DNA of 64,000 bases, from positions 1-64,000 of the forward strand of contig JAFZBE010000039.1 in assembly GCA_017561935.1 (NCBI GenBank), read 5' to 3'. The DNA comes from Bacteroidales bacterium. Lineage in GTDB: Bacteria; Bacteroidota; Bacteroidia; Bacteroidales; UBA3663. Each line of letters opens with the position of its first letter. Positions within the stretch are counted from its first letter, which is position 1. This document shows positions 9,516-18,989 of the stretch, one piece after another. The position numbers and the translations under genes are program-made. Below the pieces are notes generated by a model. That model was given only the letters and a program-made list of their open reading frames with translations, was not told the DNA's origin and did not search any database.

Positions 9516-11318
9516 ATGAAGAAACTGATCATTGGCCTTGCAGCAATGCTGGCCCTTACCGTGCAGCCGAATGAGGCTGGAGCAAAGACAGACAAGAAGG
9601 ACCCTGTGGTGATGACCATCGCAGGGCGGGACGTGAAGCGTTCGGAGTTTGAGTATTTCTACAACAAGAACAACGGCCAGGAGGTGGCCGAAGAGAAGAC
9701 TTTCGACGAGTATGTCGATCTCTTTGTCAACTACAAACTCAAGGTGGCCGAGGCATATCGTCAGGGTGTCGATACCACTCGTTCCTACATAGATGAACTG
9801 GCAGGCTACCGCAAGCAGATTGCCGAACCTTACCTGCAGATTCAGGGATGGCCCGATAGCTTGCTCCAACAGGCCAAGGATCGTCACAAGTGGGAGGTGA
9901 AGGCCAGTCACCTGTTGCTGATGTGCAACGAGGAGACGTCGCAGAATGTCGTCGATAGCCTTCACGACGTGCTGGTGGAGCTTCAGCATGAGGTGGCGCA
10001 AGGTGCCGACTTCGACAGCCTGGCCCGCCAGTATAGCCAGGAACCTGCGGCACGACAGACGGCCGGCGACTTGGGTTACTTCTCGTCGCTTCGGATGATC
10101 TATCCTTTCGAGCAGGCTGCATTCACCACACCGGTGGGTGGTACGACGATTGTCAGGACACGTTTCGGTTGGCACCTTATCAAGGTGTTCGACAAGCGTG
10201 AGAATGAGGGCGACGTGCTCGTGGCACACATCATGAAGAACATGCAGCAAGGTCCATTGTCTGACGAGATGCCCGACCCGAAGCAGCAGATTGACTCGAT
10301 TTACAATGTCCTGCTTGCTGGCGGCGACTGGGACAAGCTGTGCCTTGAGAACAGCGATGATGTCCGTACAGCCCCCGAGGGCGGTGCTTATCCGTGGCTG
10401 AACCGTTATTCTGGCTTCCCGAAGGAATGGCTCGACGTGTGCTACGAGTTGAAGGAGAAGGGCGAAATCTCTCGTCCGTTCAAGACACAGTTTGGCTGGC
10501 ATATCGTCAAGTTGCTCGACAAGCGCAAGGAAGCTCCTGCCGACAGCGCACAGGATGCCAAGCTGAAAGAACAACTTGCCAAGGACCCCGAGCGCATCAA
10601 GGCAGGACAAGAGGCCTATGTGAAGCAGTGTCGTGGTCGTTTGATGGCCGACAAGAAACTGCGCAAGGTGGCTGCCGATTGGAGTGACGAGCAGGTCCTT
10701 GAGTGGGCCGATAAACAGTTGGAGACCGAGAACGAGGACTTCCGCAACCTTTATCGTGAGTATCACGACGGATTGATGCTCTTCGATGTGAGCAGCAAGG
10801 CCGTTTGGGACAAGGCCAGCCAGGACACCCTGGGCCTGCAGCAGTACTTCGAAGCACATCGCAAGGATTTTGCTTTCGACAAGCCCCGCTTCAAGGGTGC
10901 CTTCATCGAATGTGCCGACGATGATGCACTCTATGCCAAACTCAAGGATATCTACGAGCACAATGCGCCTATTGCCGCTGCCGACGTGGTGCGTAAGGAG
11001 GTGCTCACCGACACCATTCTTACACCCAACCCGAAGGCTCCGCGTTTCCACATCGTCAATGGGCTCTTCTCGGAGGGTGACAATGCCTGCATCGATGCCG
11101 AGCGTCTGCATGTGGAAGGTGCCAAGTTCACACCGAAGGAAAAGATGCCACGAGTGATGACCTACGGACAGGTACTTACCGAGCCTGATGAACTGGCTGA
11201 TGTGCGTGGCGCTGTGGTTGCCGACTACCAGACCGTACTCGAGGAAGCATGGGTAGAAGAGCTGCGCAAGAAGTTCGACGTGAAGCTTAATTGGAAGGAA
11301 CTGAATAAGCTGAGATAA
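9516..11318 (+). CDS. Periplasmic peptidyl-prolyl isomerase with two parvulin domains
   Basis: A 600-residue exported protein (signal peptide MKKLIIGLAAMLALTVQP). After an N-terminal SurA-like helical region come two parvulin repeats. The first is at about 128-225 ('KASHLLLMCN' ... 'LGYFSSLRMIYPFE' ... 'FGWHLIKVFDKR') and the second at about 230-335, ending 'FGWHIVKLLDKR'. The C-terminal 250 residues are a further helical region. It would help fold outer-membrane proteins in the periplasm. It is 13 nt upstream of a second parvulin protein and heads a run of envelope genes. Confidence 0.88.
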   Translation: MKKLIIGLAAMLALTVQPNEAGAKTDKKDPVVMTIAGRDVKRSEFEYFYNKNNGQEVAEEKTFDEYVDLFVNYKLKVAEAYRQGVDTTRSYIDELAGYRKQIAEPYLQIQGWPDSLLQQAKDRHKWEVKASHLLLMCNEETSQNVVDSLHDVLVELQHEVAQGADFDSLARQYSQEPAARQTAGDLGYFSSLRMIYPFEQAAFTTPVGGTTIVRTRFGWHLIKVFDKRENEGDVLVAHIMKNMQQGPLSDEMPDPKQQIDSIYNVLLAGGDWDKLCLENSDDVRTAPEGGAYPWLNRYSGFPKEWLDVCYELKEKGEISRPFKTQFGWHIVKLLDKRKEAPADSAQDAKLKEQLAKDPERIKAGQEAYVKQCRGRLMADKKLRKVAADWSDEQVLEWADKQLETENEDFRNLYREYHDGLMLFDVSSKAVWDKASQDTLGLQQYFEAHRKDFAFDKPRFKGAFIECADDDALYAKLKDIYEHNAPIAAADVVRKEVLTDTILTPNPKAPRFHIVNGLFSEGDNACIDAERLHVEGAKFTPKEKMPRVMTYGQVLTEPDELADVRGAVVADYQTVLEEAWVEELRKKFDVKLNWKELNKLR

Positions 11319-11331
11319 GTAAAGATACAGC

Positions 11332-12693
11332 ATGAAGAAACGACTATTGACGCTTGCAGTCATCTTGGCAGGAGGACTGCAGCTGATGGCCCAGGAGGCC
11401 GAAAATATCATTGACGAGATCATCTGGGTGGTGGGCGACGAAGCTATCCTGCGCAGCGAGGTGGAGAATGAGCGCAAGCGCATGCTCTACCAGGGCGAGA
11501 AGATTGACGGTGACCCCTATGGTGTCATCCCTGAGCAGATGGCTATCCAGAAGCTCTTCCTCAACCAGGCCATCATCGACTCTATCGAAGTGAGCGACGA
11601 TCAAGTCGAAGCTCAGGTCGATGCACAGATGAATATGTTCATCGCACAGATCGGTTCGAAGGAGAAGCTCGAGGAATACCTTGAGAAACCCATCAGCCAG
11701 CTTCGCAGCGAATGGCGCACAGGCATCCGCAACAACGGCATCATGCAGCAGATGCAGCAGAAACTTGTCGAGGATGTGACCATCACACCCAGTGAGGTGC
11801 GTCTGTATTTCGAACGTCTGCCGAAGGACAGCATCCCGTTCATCGAGACCCAGGTCGAGGTGCAGATCATCACCCTGCAGCCACAGGTGAGCAAGCAGCA
11901 GGTCGATGAGATCAAGAACCGCCTGCGTGACTTCACCAACCGCGTCAACACGGGCGAGTCGGAGTTTTCGACACTTGCCATCCTCTATAGTGAAGACCCG
12001 GGAAGTGCGGCCATGGGCGGCGAGTTGGGCTTCAAGGCCAAGGGTGCCTACGTGCCCGAGTTCTCGGCCGTGGCCTTCCAGCTCACCGAGCCCGGCAAGG
12101 TGTCGAAGGTTGTCGAGACTGAGTTCGGCTACCACATCATCCAGCTCATCGAACGTCGTGGCGACCGTGCCAACTTCCGTCACATCCTGCTCACTCCAAA
12201 GGTGAGTGCAAAGGAACTGGCCGATGCACGTGCCCGCATGGATACGCTTCGCATGGATCTCGATTCGGCAAAGTTCAGCTTCGAGGAGGCTGCCCGTTAC
12301 TTGTCGAGCGACAAGAACACTCGCAACAGTGGTGGTATGATGACCAGCGAACGCACCGGTGCCGCGCGAATGACGATGGACGAGTTGCCTGCTGAGGTGG
12401 CCCGTGTAGTGGCCCGCATGGAGGTGGGTGAAATCTCAAAGCCCTTCGTCATGAAGGACAGTAAGACGAGTCGCGACCAGGTGGCCATCGTTAAGCTGAA
12501 ACGCCGTGTGCCAGGGCATAAGGCCACCTATTATGACGACTACCAGACGGTGAAGGAGATTTATGAGCAGCACCTGCGTCAGGAAATCATCGAGAAATTC
12601 ATTCGCGAAAAGCAAAAGACGACCTACGTGCGCATCAAACCCGGGTGGGAGAAATACGATTTCAAGTATCCGGGATGGGGGCAGCATGATTAA
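11332..12693 (+). CDS. SurA-like peptidyl-prolyl isomerase
   Basis: A 453-residue periplasmic chaperone/isomerase with signal peptide (cleavage after QLMAQ). The SurA N-terminal domain is visible ('IIDEIIWVVGDEAILRSEV', then 'MAIQKLFLNQAIIDS'). Two parvulin domains follow: about 167-275 ('FGYHIIQLIERRGDR') and about 280-385 ('ANFRHILLTPKVS'). Family members escort beta-barrel proteins to the BAM machinery. Its position between another PPIase and an OstA-like protein fits an outer-membrane biogenesis cluster. Confidence 0.9.
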   Translation: MKKRLLTLAVILAGGLQLMAQEAENIIDEIIWVVGDEAILRSEVENERKRMLYQGEKIDGDPYGVIPEQMAIQKLFLNQAIIDSIEVSDDQVEAQVDAQMNMFIAQIGSKEKLEEYLEKPISQLRSEWRTGIRNNGIMQQMQQKLVEDVTITPSEVRLYFERLPKDSIPFIETQVEVQIITLQPQVSKQQVDEIKNRLRDFTNRVNTGESEFSTLAILYSEDPGSAAMGGELGFKAKGAYVPEFSAVAFQLTEPGKVSKVVETEFGYHIIQLIERRGDRANFRHILLTPKVSAKELADARARMDTLRMDLDSAKFSFEEAARYLSSDKNTRNSGGMMTSERTGAARMTMDELPAEVARVVARMEVGEISKPFVMKDSKTSRDQVAIVKLKRRVPGHKATYYDDYQTVKEIYEQHLRQEIIEKFIREKQKTTYVRIKPGWEKYDFKYPGWGQHD

Positions 12694-12705
12694 CACATCT
12701 TTTCT

Positions 12706-14553
12706 TTGAAGAAGACGAGAAACAGCATATTGACACTCGCAGTCGTAGCGATGGCTACGGCGTTAGGTCTTGCGCAGCAGCAACAAACGCAGCCGCGCAA
12801 GATTTACCTGCTTCATGCCAATACGTTAAGTTACGACAAGCGTGAAGATCCCGACCGACAGACACTGCGCGGCGATGTCCAATTCCGTCAGGATTCGTGC
12901 TACATGTACTGCGACTCGGCATATTTCTACGAGAATTCCAACTCGATGGCTGCTTTCGGCCACGTGAAGATGCGACAGAGCGATACGCTCTTTGTCTATT
13001 GCGACTCGATGTTCTACGACGGAGATGCGATGTTCGGTGAACTCTACGACAACGTGCATCTCATCCATCGCACCAAGACGGCCAACACCAACCTCTACAC
13101 AAGCTATATGACCTACGACCGCGAACTCGAGGAGGCCAACTATCCCGACACGGGTGTGATGGTCGATTCGCTGGTTCATCTGCGTAGCCTCATCGGTTGG
13201 TATTATCCGCCGCAGAAACTGGCCTTCTTCCAGTATGATGTGGAGGGCAGAACCTATGAGCGCAACGACCAGTGGAAGAGAGTAGGCTCGATGCCGCCGC
13301 ACGACTACTACCCCGACGACGAGCGTCTAAAACCCGAGTTCATGCTCTTCAGCGACACGCTTCGCTACGATTTTCGAAACAACCTGGCCACCGTGTTGGG
13401 CCCATCGCGCATCGTCAATGACTCATCGACCGTTCATACCCGACGAGGCCATTTCAACACCAAGACCGAGCTGGCAAACCTCTATGAACGTTCGTGGGTC
13501 GAGAGCCCGGGACGTTATGCAATCGCTGACACGTTGTTCTATAACGTCAAGGCAGGCTATGGTGAGGCATGGGGTGACATCTATGCCATCGATACCACCG
13601 ACAACATGGCCGTGAAGGGCGACTACGCCTATTACATCGAGAGTGATAGCGTCCCGCAGATGGGTTTCATCACAGGCCATGCTTTAGCAATGGAGTTCAG
13701 TAGTGGGGATACGCTTTACCTGCATGCTGATACGTTGCGAGCCTTCACCGTCATCGACCATATTCTGGCCGACACGTTGAGCCATACCGAGGCCATCGAT
13801 ACACTGGGCAACACCCAACTGGTCATCGATAGTATCATGCCCGAGCATTACGATACGTTGCGCTATATGCATGCCTACCATGGCGTGCGTTATTACCGAT
13901 CTGACATACAGGGTGTGTGCGACTCGCTCATCTATTCGATGCGTGACACCCTGGCCACTTTTGTGGGCAATCCGGTGATGTGGAACAACCAGTATCAGAT
14001 CCGTGGTGACTCAATCTTCGCCATCGTGGACCGTGAAGGCATACATCGGGCGATGATTCACCCCAATCCCTTCCTGACACAGAGTCATGACGAGAGTCTG
14101 GCTGTCAATGCCGATACGCTCACCGAAGAGGAGCGTTTGGCCTTGCGCATCGACTCGCTGCACTATGACCAGATCCTTGGGCGCGACCTCGTCTGCTACT
14201 TCGATTCGGGCAAGGTGAGCCGAATGGATATGAGCGGAAATGTGCAGATCATCTATTACCCTGAGGAGAGTGACAAGACAATCATCGGGCTCAATCAGAT
14301 GATCGGCAATTACCTGACGGTGTGGTTCAAGGACCAGAAGATGGAGAAACTGAAGCTTTGGCCCCAGGTGGTGGGTTCGTTGACGCCCATACAGTTGGTG
14401 ACCGACGACATACTTTATCTTGAGAATTTCCGCTGGATGGCATACCTGCGTCCCGCAGGGCCCAAGGATGTCTTCCGAGGCATCGAGATGAAGAAAGAGG
14501 ACAAGGTGGAAGTCCCACGATTGTTTAATGACGATGAGTTGAATGGATATTAG
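12706..14553 (+). CDS. OstA/LptA-like outer-membrane biogenesis protein
   Basis: A 615-residue exported protein. The only good start is TTG at 12706, giving MKKTRNSILTLAVVAMATAL as signal peptide. The N-terminal part has the OstA/LptA beta-jellyroll pattern ('LHANTLSYDKREDPDRQTL', 'GDVQFRQDSCYMYCDSAYF', 'GHVKMRQSDTLFVYCDSMF'), repeated further on. There is no obvious C-terminal LptD barrel, so it resembles the OstA-like proteins of Bacteroidetes rather than full LptD. A periplasmic role in LPS transport is inferred from the family. It lies between surA-like and mutL. Confidence 0.8.
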   Translation: MKKTRNSILTLAVVAMATALGLAQQQQTQPRKIYLLHANTLSYDKREDPDRQTLRGDVQFRQDSCYMYCDSAYFYENSNSMAAFGHVKMRQSDTLFVYCDSMFYDGDAMFGELYDNVHLIHRTKTANTNLYTSYMTYDRELEEANYPDTGVMVDSLVHLRSLIGWYYPPQKLAFFQYDVEGRTYERNDQWKRVGSMPPHDYYPDDERLKPEFMLFSDTLRYDFRNNLATVLGPSRIVNDSSTVHTRRGHFNTKTELANLYERSWVESPGRYAIADTLFYNVKAGYGEAWGDIYAIDTTDNMAVKGDYAYYIESDSVPQMGFITGHALAMEFSSGDTLYLHADTLRAFTVIDHILADTLSHTEAIDTLGNTQLVIDSIMPEHYDTLRYMHAYHGVRYYRSDIQGVCDSLIYSMRDTLATFVGNPVMWNNQYQIRGDSIFAIVDREGIHRAMIHPNPFLTQSHDESLAVNADTLTEEERLALRIDSLHYDQILGRDLVCYFDSGKVSRMDMSGNVQIIYYPEESDKTIIGLNQMIGNYLTVWFKDQKMEKLKLWPQVVGSLTPIQLVTDDILYLENFRWMAYLRPAGPKDVFRGIEMKKEDKVEVPRLFNDDELNGY

Positions 14554-14576
14554 GGAATAAATAACATTAAGGAACT

Positions 14577-14885
14577 ATGGCATCAATATTCAGTACTAAC
14601 AAACCCAAGCGCTTCGAGCACGTAAGCCACTTCACCAAGAACGAGCGCAAGCAGTGGCTTGAAGCACGAGTACGCAAGGTGAAGCGTGAGATGGGAGAAC
14701 TGCCCGACGAGGAACTCAAGGCCGAGGAGATAATCCGTGGCACGTTCATCCAAGGCACGAAGCATCTGAAACGGCGCAAGGAAAAAGAGGACGCCGAAGG
14801 CGGACAGGGTAACCGCTACATCAAACTGGCGGTGGCCATTGTGGTCATGATCATCATCTTCGTCTATTTGATCAAGTCTATTTAA
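14577..14885 (+). CDS. Small tail-anchored membrane protein
   Basis: A 102-residue protein. A basic soluble N-terminus ('FTKNERKQWLEARVRKVKREMGE') is followed by one C-terminal transmembrane helix (about 82-100, 'LAVAIVVMIIIFVYLIKSI'). No known domain. The gene is 8 nt before mutL, a conserved-looking Bacteroidetes context. Codon use matches its neighbours. Function unknown. Confidence 0.75.
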   Translation: MASIFSTNKPKRFEHVSHFTKNERKQWLEARVRKVKREMGELPDEELKAEEIIRGTFIQGTKHLKRRKEKEDAEGGQGNRYIKLAVAIVVMIIIFVYLIKSI

Positions 14886-14893
14886 TCAGCGGC

Positions 14894-16735
14894 ATGGATA
14901 TCATCCATCTTCTTCCCGACTCGGTAGCCAACCAGATAGCCGCTGGCGAAGTGGTACAGCGTCCGGCCAGTGTCGTCAAGGAACTGCTTGAGAACAGCAT
15001 CGACGCCCACGCCACGCAGATACAGATTGTTCTGCGTGAAGCAGGCCGTGAGCTCATTCAGGTCATCGACAATGGCATCGGGATGAGTCCCACAGATGCG
15101 CGCATGGCTTTCGAGAAACATGCCACCTCGAAAATCGAACAGGCAGCCGACCTCTTTGACCTTCATACGATGGGCTTCCGTGGCGAAGCCTTGGCCTCGG
15201 TAGCAGCTGTTGCCGAGGTGGAGTTGCGTACCCGTCGCCGCGAAGACGAGGCTGGCGTGCTGATAGCCTTGGCGGGCAGTCAGCTGCAACGCCAGGAGCC
15301 TTGCGCCTGTCCGGCTGGTGCCAACTTCCAGGTGCGTAATCTTTTCTATAATGTCCCTGCACGAAGAAAGTTCCTCAAGAGCAACCAGACCGAGCTCTCG
15401 AATATCATGCAGGAGATACAGCATGTGGCGTTGGCTCATCCACAGGTGGAGATGACCGTGACGCACAATGACGTGATGGTGTTGCAACTTACACCCGGAA
15501 CGTACAAGCAGCGTATTGTGCAGTTGTTCAGCAAAGGACTTTCGCAGCAACTCTTGCCCATTCAGGTCGAGAACGATCTGATGAATATCTCTGGCTTCGT
15601 GGGTGCCCCTGAGGGTGCTCGCAAGAAGGGAGCTCTTCAGTTCTTCTTCGTCAATGGCCGTTTCATGAAGCACCCTTATTTCCACAAGGCCGTGCTTGAA
15701 TGCTATCAGGATCTCATTCCTGAAGGGACGCAGCCCAACTACTTCATCTATCTGCTGGTCGATCCGCAGAGCATCGATGTCAATATCCATCCCACCAAGA
15801 CCGAGATCAAGTTCGAGAACGAGTCGGCCCGTTGGCACATCCTGATGGCCACTATCCGTGAGGCTCTTGGCAAGTACAATGCCGTGCCCACTATAGATTT
15901 CGACCAGGCTGATGCTCCTGAAGTCGAGCCACAGTATTTGCCCAACAACAAACCCGGTAGCGAACCTCGGCCACGTTTTGAGGACTACAATCCTTTCCGT
16001 CAACAGCCTCCTGCGCATTGGGAATCGCTCTACGACTTGCCCTCAAGGATGGATGGTATGTTATCCTCGCGTTTGGACTCCCCGTCATTCCCTGCCGACG
16101 AAGGGATGGAACTTCCAAGTGCCATGGATTTGCTGAGCGGCCTCTCGGACGACGAGAAACCGCAATCCACCAGACGTGTGCCATATCTCCAGGTCGGCAA
16201 TCGCTATATCGTCGGCAATGCACGGGGTGGCATGATGCTCATCGACCAGCATCGCGCACATCTTTGCATTCTCTACGACCGCTATCACCACCAGATCAGC
16301 AATCGCCAAGGCTTGACCCAGCATGAACTCTTCCCCGAGATGATTGAAGTGTCGCCCGCCGACGAACCCCACCTTCAGGCCATCCTTCCCGAACTTGGCT
16401 ATCTGGGTTTTGAGCTCGACAACCTGGGCGGTGGCACCTACGCCGTCAATGGCAAGCCCGCTTCGTTGGATAGTTCGGTCAACATCCACGAGCTTATGCT
16501 CCAGATGATTGAAGCGGCCCGCGAAGAAGTGCATGGCGTGGGTGAGGAACTCGACCGACGTCTTGCCCTTCGTCTGGCCAAGGCCCAGGCTATCCCCTAC
16601 GGACGTCAGATTGGTGAGGAGGAGATGCAGCAGCTTGTCGATAGCCTGTTGGCTTTGCCCGACCATCAGATGACCCCCGACGGGCATCCAGTGATGACAT
16701 TAGTGCCCAACGATGTGTTGGCTTCTCAATTGTAA
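14894..16735 (+). CDS. mutL: DNA mismatch repair protein MutL
   Basis: A 613-residue protein. The GHKL ATPase is clear: 'LLENSIDAHA', 'DNGIGM', 'HATSKI' and 'GFRGEALASVA'. The transducer domain follows to about 330, then a linker and a C-terminal dimerisation domain from about 430. It couples MutS recognition to strand excision. At residue 451 the C-terminal motif reads DQHRAHLCILYDR, where nicking MutLs have DQHA(X)2E(X)4E; the two acidic residues are missing at the usual spacing. I recall this as common in Bacteroidetes MutL. Operon with the small membrane protein upstream and the NlpC/P60 gene downstream. Confidence 0.96.
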   Translation: MDIIHLLPDSVANQIAAGEVVQRPASVVKELLENSIDAHATQIQIVLREAGRELIQVIDNGIGMSPTDARMAFEKHATSKIEQAADLFDLHTMGFRGEALASVAAVAEVELRTRRREDEAGVLIALAGSQLQRQEPCACPAGANFQVRNLFYNVPARRKFLKSNQTELSNIMQEIQHVALAHPQVEMTVTHNDVMVLQLTPGTYKQRIVQLFSKGLSQQLLPIQVENDLMNISGFVGAPEGARKKGALQFFFVNGRFMKHPYFHKAVLECYQDLIPEGTQPNYFIYLLVDPQSIDVNIHPTKTEIKFENESARWHILMATIREALGKYNAVPTIDFDQADAPEVEPQYLPNNKPGSEPRPRFEDYNPFRQQPPAHWESLYDLPSRMDGMLSSRLDSPSFPADEGMELPSAMDLLSGLSDDEKPQSTRRVPYLQVGNRYIVGNARGGMMLIDQHRAHLCILYDRYHHQISNRQGLTQHELFPEMIEVSPADEPHLQAILPELGYLGFELDNLGGGTYAVNGKPASLDSSVNIHELMLQMIEAAREEVHGVGEELDRRLALRLAKAQAIPYGRQIGEEEMQQLVDSLLALPDHQMTPDGHPVMTLVPNDVLASQL

Positions 16736-16751
16736 TTAATTAACCAAAGAT

Positions 16752-17573
16752 ATGAATTACGGTATTTGTCTTCAACCTTATATTCCCATGCGTGCCTCGG
16801 CCGCTGAGCAGTCCGAGATGACCAACCAGCTCATCTTCGGCGACACTTTCCAGATCCTCGAGGAGATTCCCCGATGGTATCGTATCCTTCGTGACTGCGA
16901 CAACTATGAAGGCTGGATCGACTGGAAGACGGCTACGTTGATCGATCCGATCGAGTATCGCCGTTATCTCGATCTCTCCCCTGAAGCCCCGTTGCTTCGT
17001 CAGCCCTTCAATCCCGTGCAGCGCACCGAGCATGGACAGTCCGGATCGGCTCATCTGTCGTGGGGCAGTCGTATCTTCGACCTCGACGAGACGGGCATCA
17101 CGTTCCGCATGCATGGCATCCGCTTCGATGTGCCCTCGATGAGCTATGTCCAGCCGGTACATGCCAGCTCGATGTCGCGCAAAGCCCTGACCAAATACGT
17201 TATCCAGCAGGCTCAGATGCTGCTCAACACGCCTTACCTCTGGGGCGGTGTTTCTGCAGGCGGTGTCGATTGTTCGGGCTTCATCCAGACGCTGTTCCGC
17301 TTCATCGGTATCGACATGCCACGCAATGCGTCACAGCAGGCCATGAAGGGCAAGGAAACCAGTTTCGAGGAACGTGAGGCAGGCGATTTGGCCTTCTTCA
17401 CGATGGAACCCGAATCCAACAGGATCACACACGTGGGTCTGGTGGCCGATAATGGTCGCGTGCTTCATGTGAGCGGTTTCCTGCATTATGATGAATTGCG
17501 TCCCGAGGGCATCTGGAATATCCAGCGCAAGGAGATTTCCCATACCTTGGTGTGCATTAAGCGATATTTCTGA
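16752..17573 (+). CDS. NlpC/P60-family cell-wall endopeptidase
   Basis: A 273-residue protein without signal peptide, so probably cytoplasmic. Residues 1-130 form two SH3b-like modules ('CLQPYIPMRASAAEQSEMTN', 'WYRILRDCDNYEGWID'). The NlpC/P60 domain spans about 150-273 with catalytic Cys174 (GGVDCSGF), His227 (THVGL) and His239 (VLHVSG). Related Bacteroides enzymes cleave gamma-D-Glu-diamino acid bonds in recycled muropeptides. The stop overlaps the murF start by 1 nt, so translation is coupled and a role in wall-peptide recycling fits. Confidence 0.9.
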   Translation: MNYGICLQPYIPMRASAAEQSEMTNQLIFGDTFQILEEIPRWYRILRDCDNYEGWIDWKTATLIDPIEYRRYLDLSPEAPLLRQPFNPVQRTEHGQSGSAHLSWGSRIFDLDETGITFRMHGIRFDVPSMSYVQPVHASSMSRKALTKYVIQQAQMLLNTPYLWGGVSAGGVDCSGFIQTLFRFIGIDMPRNASQQAMKGKETSFEEREAGDLAFFTMEPESNRITHVGLVADNGRVLHVSGFLHYDELRPEGIWNIQRKEISHTLVCIKRYF

Positions 17574-18946
17574 TGGAACAGCGTTTGATAGAACAGTTAT
17601 ACGAGGCCTACCTTGCCCATCCCGGCATCACCACCGACAGCCGTAAGGTTTCTCCCGGACAGATCTTCTTTGCCCTGAAAGGCGAGCGTTTCGATGGCAA
17701 TGCCTTTGCAGGTGAAGTGCTCGCTAAGGGTGCTGCCCTTGCAGTGATCGACGACGAGAGCCGCAGTCAGGAGGGCACATTCCTGGTGCCCGATGTGCTC
17801 ACCGCACTCCAGCAGTTGGCGGCCTACCATCGTCAGCAGTTCCGCAAATGGGATCGACCAGTCAAGGTAGTAGGCATCACGGGCACCAACGGCAAGACCA
17901 CGACGAAGGAACTGATCCGTTCGGTGCTCGGCAAGAAGTACAACGTGCTGGCCACCGAGGGCAACCTGAACAACCAGATTGGCGTGCCGTTGACTCTCCT
18001 CAAGGTCAAGCCGGAGCATGAGATTGCCATCGTTGAAATGGGTGCCAACCACCCCATGGACATCGCCGAGCTCTGTGCCATCGTTCATCCCGATTACGGA
18101 CTCATCACCAATGTAGGCAAGGCACATCTCTTGGGCTTCGGTTCGCTCGAAGGTGTCATTGCAGCCAAGACCGAACTCTATAAGAGCGTGGCTGCCGATC
18201 AGGGCATCATCTTCATCGATTCCTTCAACCGTGACCTGCTGAACAAGGCCATCGCCTATGGCGTGCAGTGCCGACCCTATCTGCCTGGCACGGTGGAGGA
18301 TTGTTCGCCCTACCTCTCGCTCAAGATCTACGACACCGAAGAACCCGACCCTGTCCTTGTGCAAACCCACCTCATCGGCAGTTACAATGCCATCAACTGC
18401 CTTGCAGCAGCAACCGTAGGACGTTATTTCGGCGTAACCATCGAACAGGTGAAGGAGGTCATCGAAAGCTACGAGCCGCAGAATATGCGCAGCCAGCTTG
18501 TCGATCTCGGCCATGGCAACCAGCTCATCATGGATGCCTACAATGCCAATGCCACCTCGATGAATGCCGCACTGACATCGTTCAAGATGAACCATGCGCC
18601 GCACAAGAGTGTCATCCTGGGCGATATGCGCGAATTGGGAGCCGAGTCGCAGCGTGAACATGCCGTCATCCTCGATTACCTCTTCACTTCGGGCATCCAG
18701 CTCGACTGCATCGTACTTGTGGGAGAGGAGTTCTGCAAGGCATTCAAGGCACACGGCATGGCGCTTGCTGCGCAGCATCCGATGAATGTGCGCTGCTTCA
18801 TGAATGTGCAGGACCTTATCGACGATGAGGCAACCTTGCACAACCTGGGAGGAACAATTCTCGTGAAGGGAAGCCGTTCCATGCAGCTCGAAAAGGCGGC
18901 CGAGGCTATCAAGAATATTTTCATTCATCACGAATTAAAGAATTAA
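17573..18946 (+). CDS. murF: UDP-MurNAc-tripeptide:D-Ala-D-Ala ligase MurF
   Basis: A 457-residue ligase that adds D-Ala-D-Ala to UDP-MurNAc-tripeptide, the last cytoplasmic step of precursor assembly. It has the Mur N-terminal domain ('ITTDSRKVSPGQIFFALKGE'), P-loop GTNGKTTTKE (about 104-113), central 'EMGANHPMDI' and 'GKAHLLGFGSLEGV', and the C-terminal 'MDAYNANATSMNAAL' and 'ILGDMRELG' motifs. Full length. It shares its first base with the stop of the NlpC/P60 gene. Confidence 0.96.
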   Translation: MEQRLIEQLYEAYLAHPGITTDSRKVSPGQIFFALKGERFDGNAFAGEVLAKGAALAVIDDESRSQEGTFLVPDVLTALQQLAAYHRQQFRKWDRPVKVVGITGTNGKTTTKELIRSVLGKKYNVLATEGNLNNQIGVPLTLLKVKPEHEIAIVEMGANHPMDIAELCAIVHPDYGLITNVGKAHLLGFGSLEGVIAAKTELYKSVAADQGIIFIDSFNRDLLNKAIAYGVQCRPYLPGTVEDCSPYLSLKIYDTEEPDPVLVQTHLIGSYNAINCLAAATVGRYFGVTIEQVKEVIESYEPQNMRSQLVDLGHGNQLIMDAYNANATSMNAALTSFKMNHAPHKSVILGDMRELGAESQREHAVILDYLFTSGIQLDCIVLVGEEFCKAFKAHGMALAAQHPMNVRCFMNVQDLIDDEATLHNLGGTILVKGSRSMQLEKAAEAIKNIFIHHELKN

Positions 18947-18972
18947 AAAATTCTATAATTCTCAAATTCTTG
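18936..18972. repeat. 8-bp short-period repeat at the murF 3' end
   Basis: Five consecutive units of the form AATTNNNN start inside the last murF codons and run into the gap. They include AATTCTCAAATTCT (18957-18970), which recurs 3' of the ATPase gene (32010) and of porD (43100, minus). Confidence 0.6.
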
Positions 18973-18989
18973 ACAATTAAAAAAAAGTC

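Noticed and set aside
9510..11483. 657-codon minus-strand open frame opposite the PPIase gene
   Set aside because: Antisense shadow of a GC-rich coding region. The plus frame has a signal peptide, parvulin motifs and a promoter.
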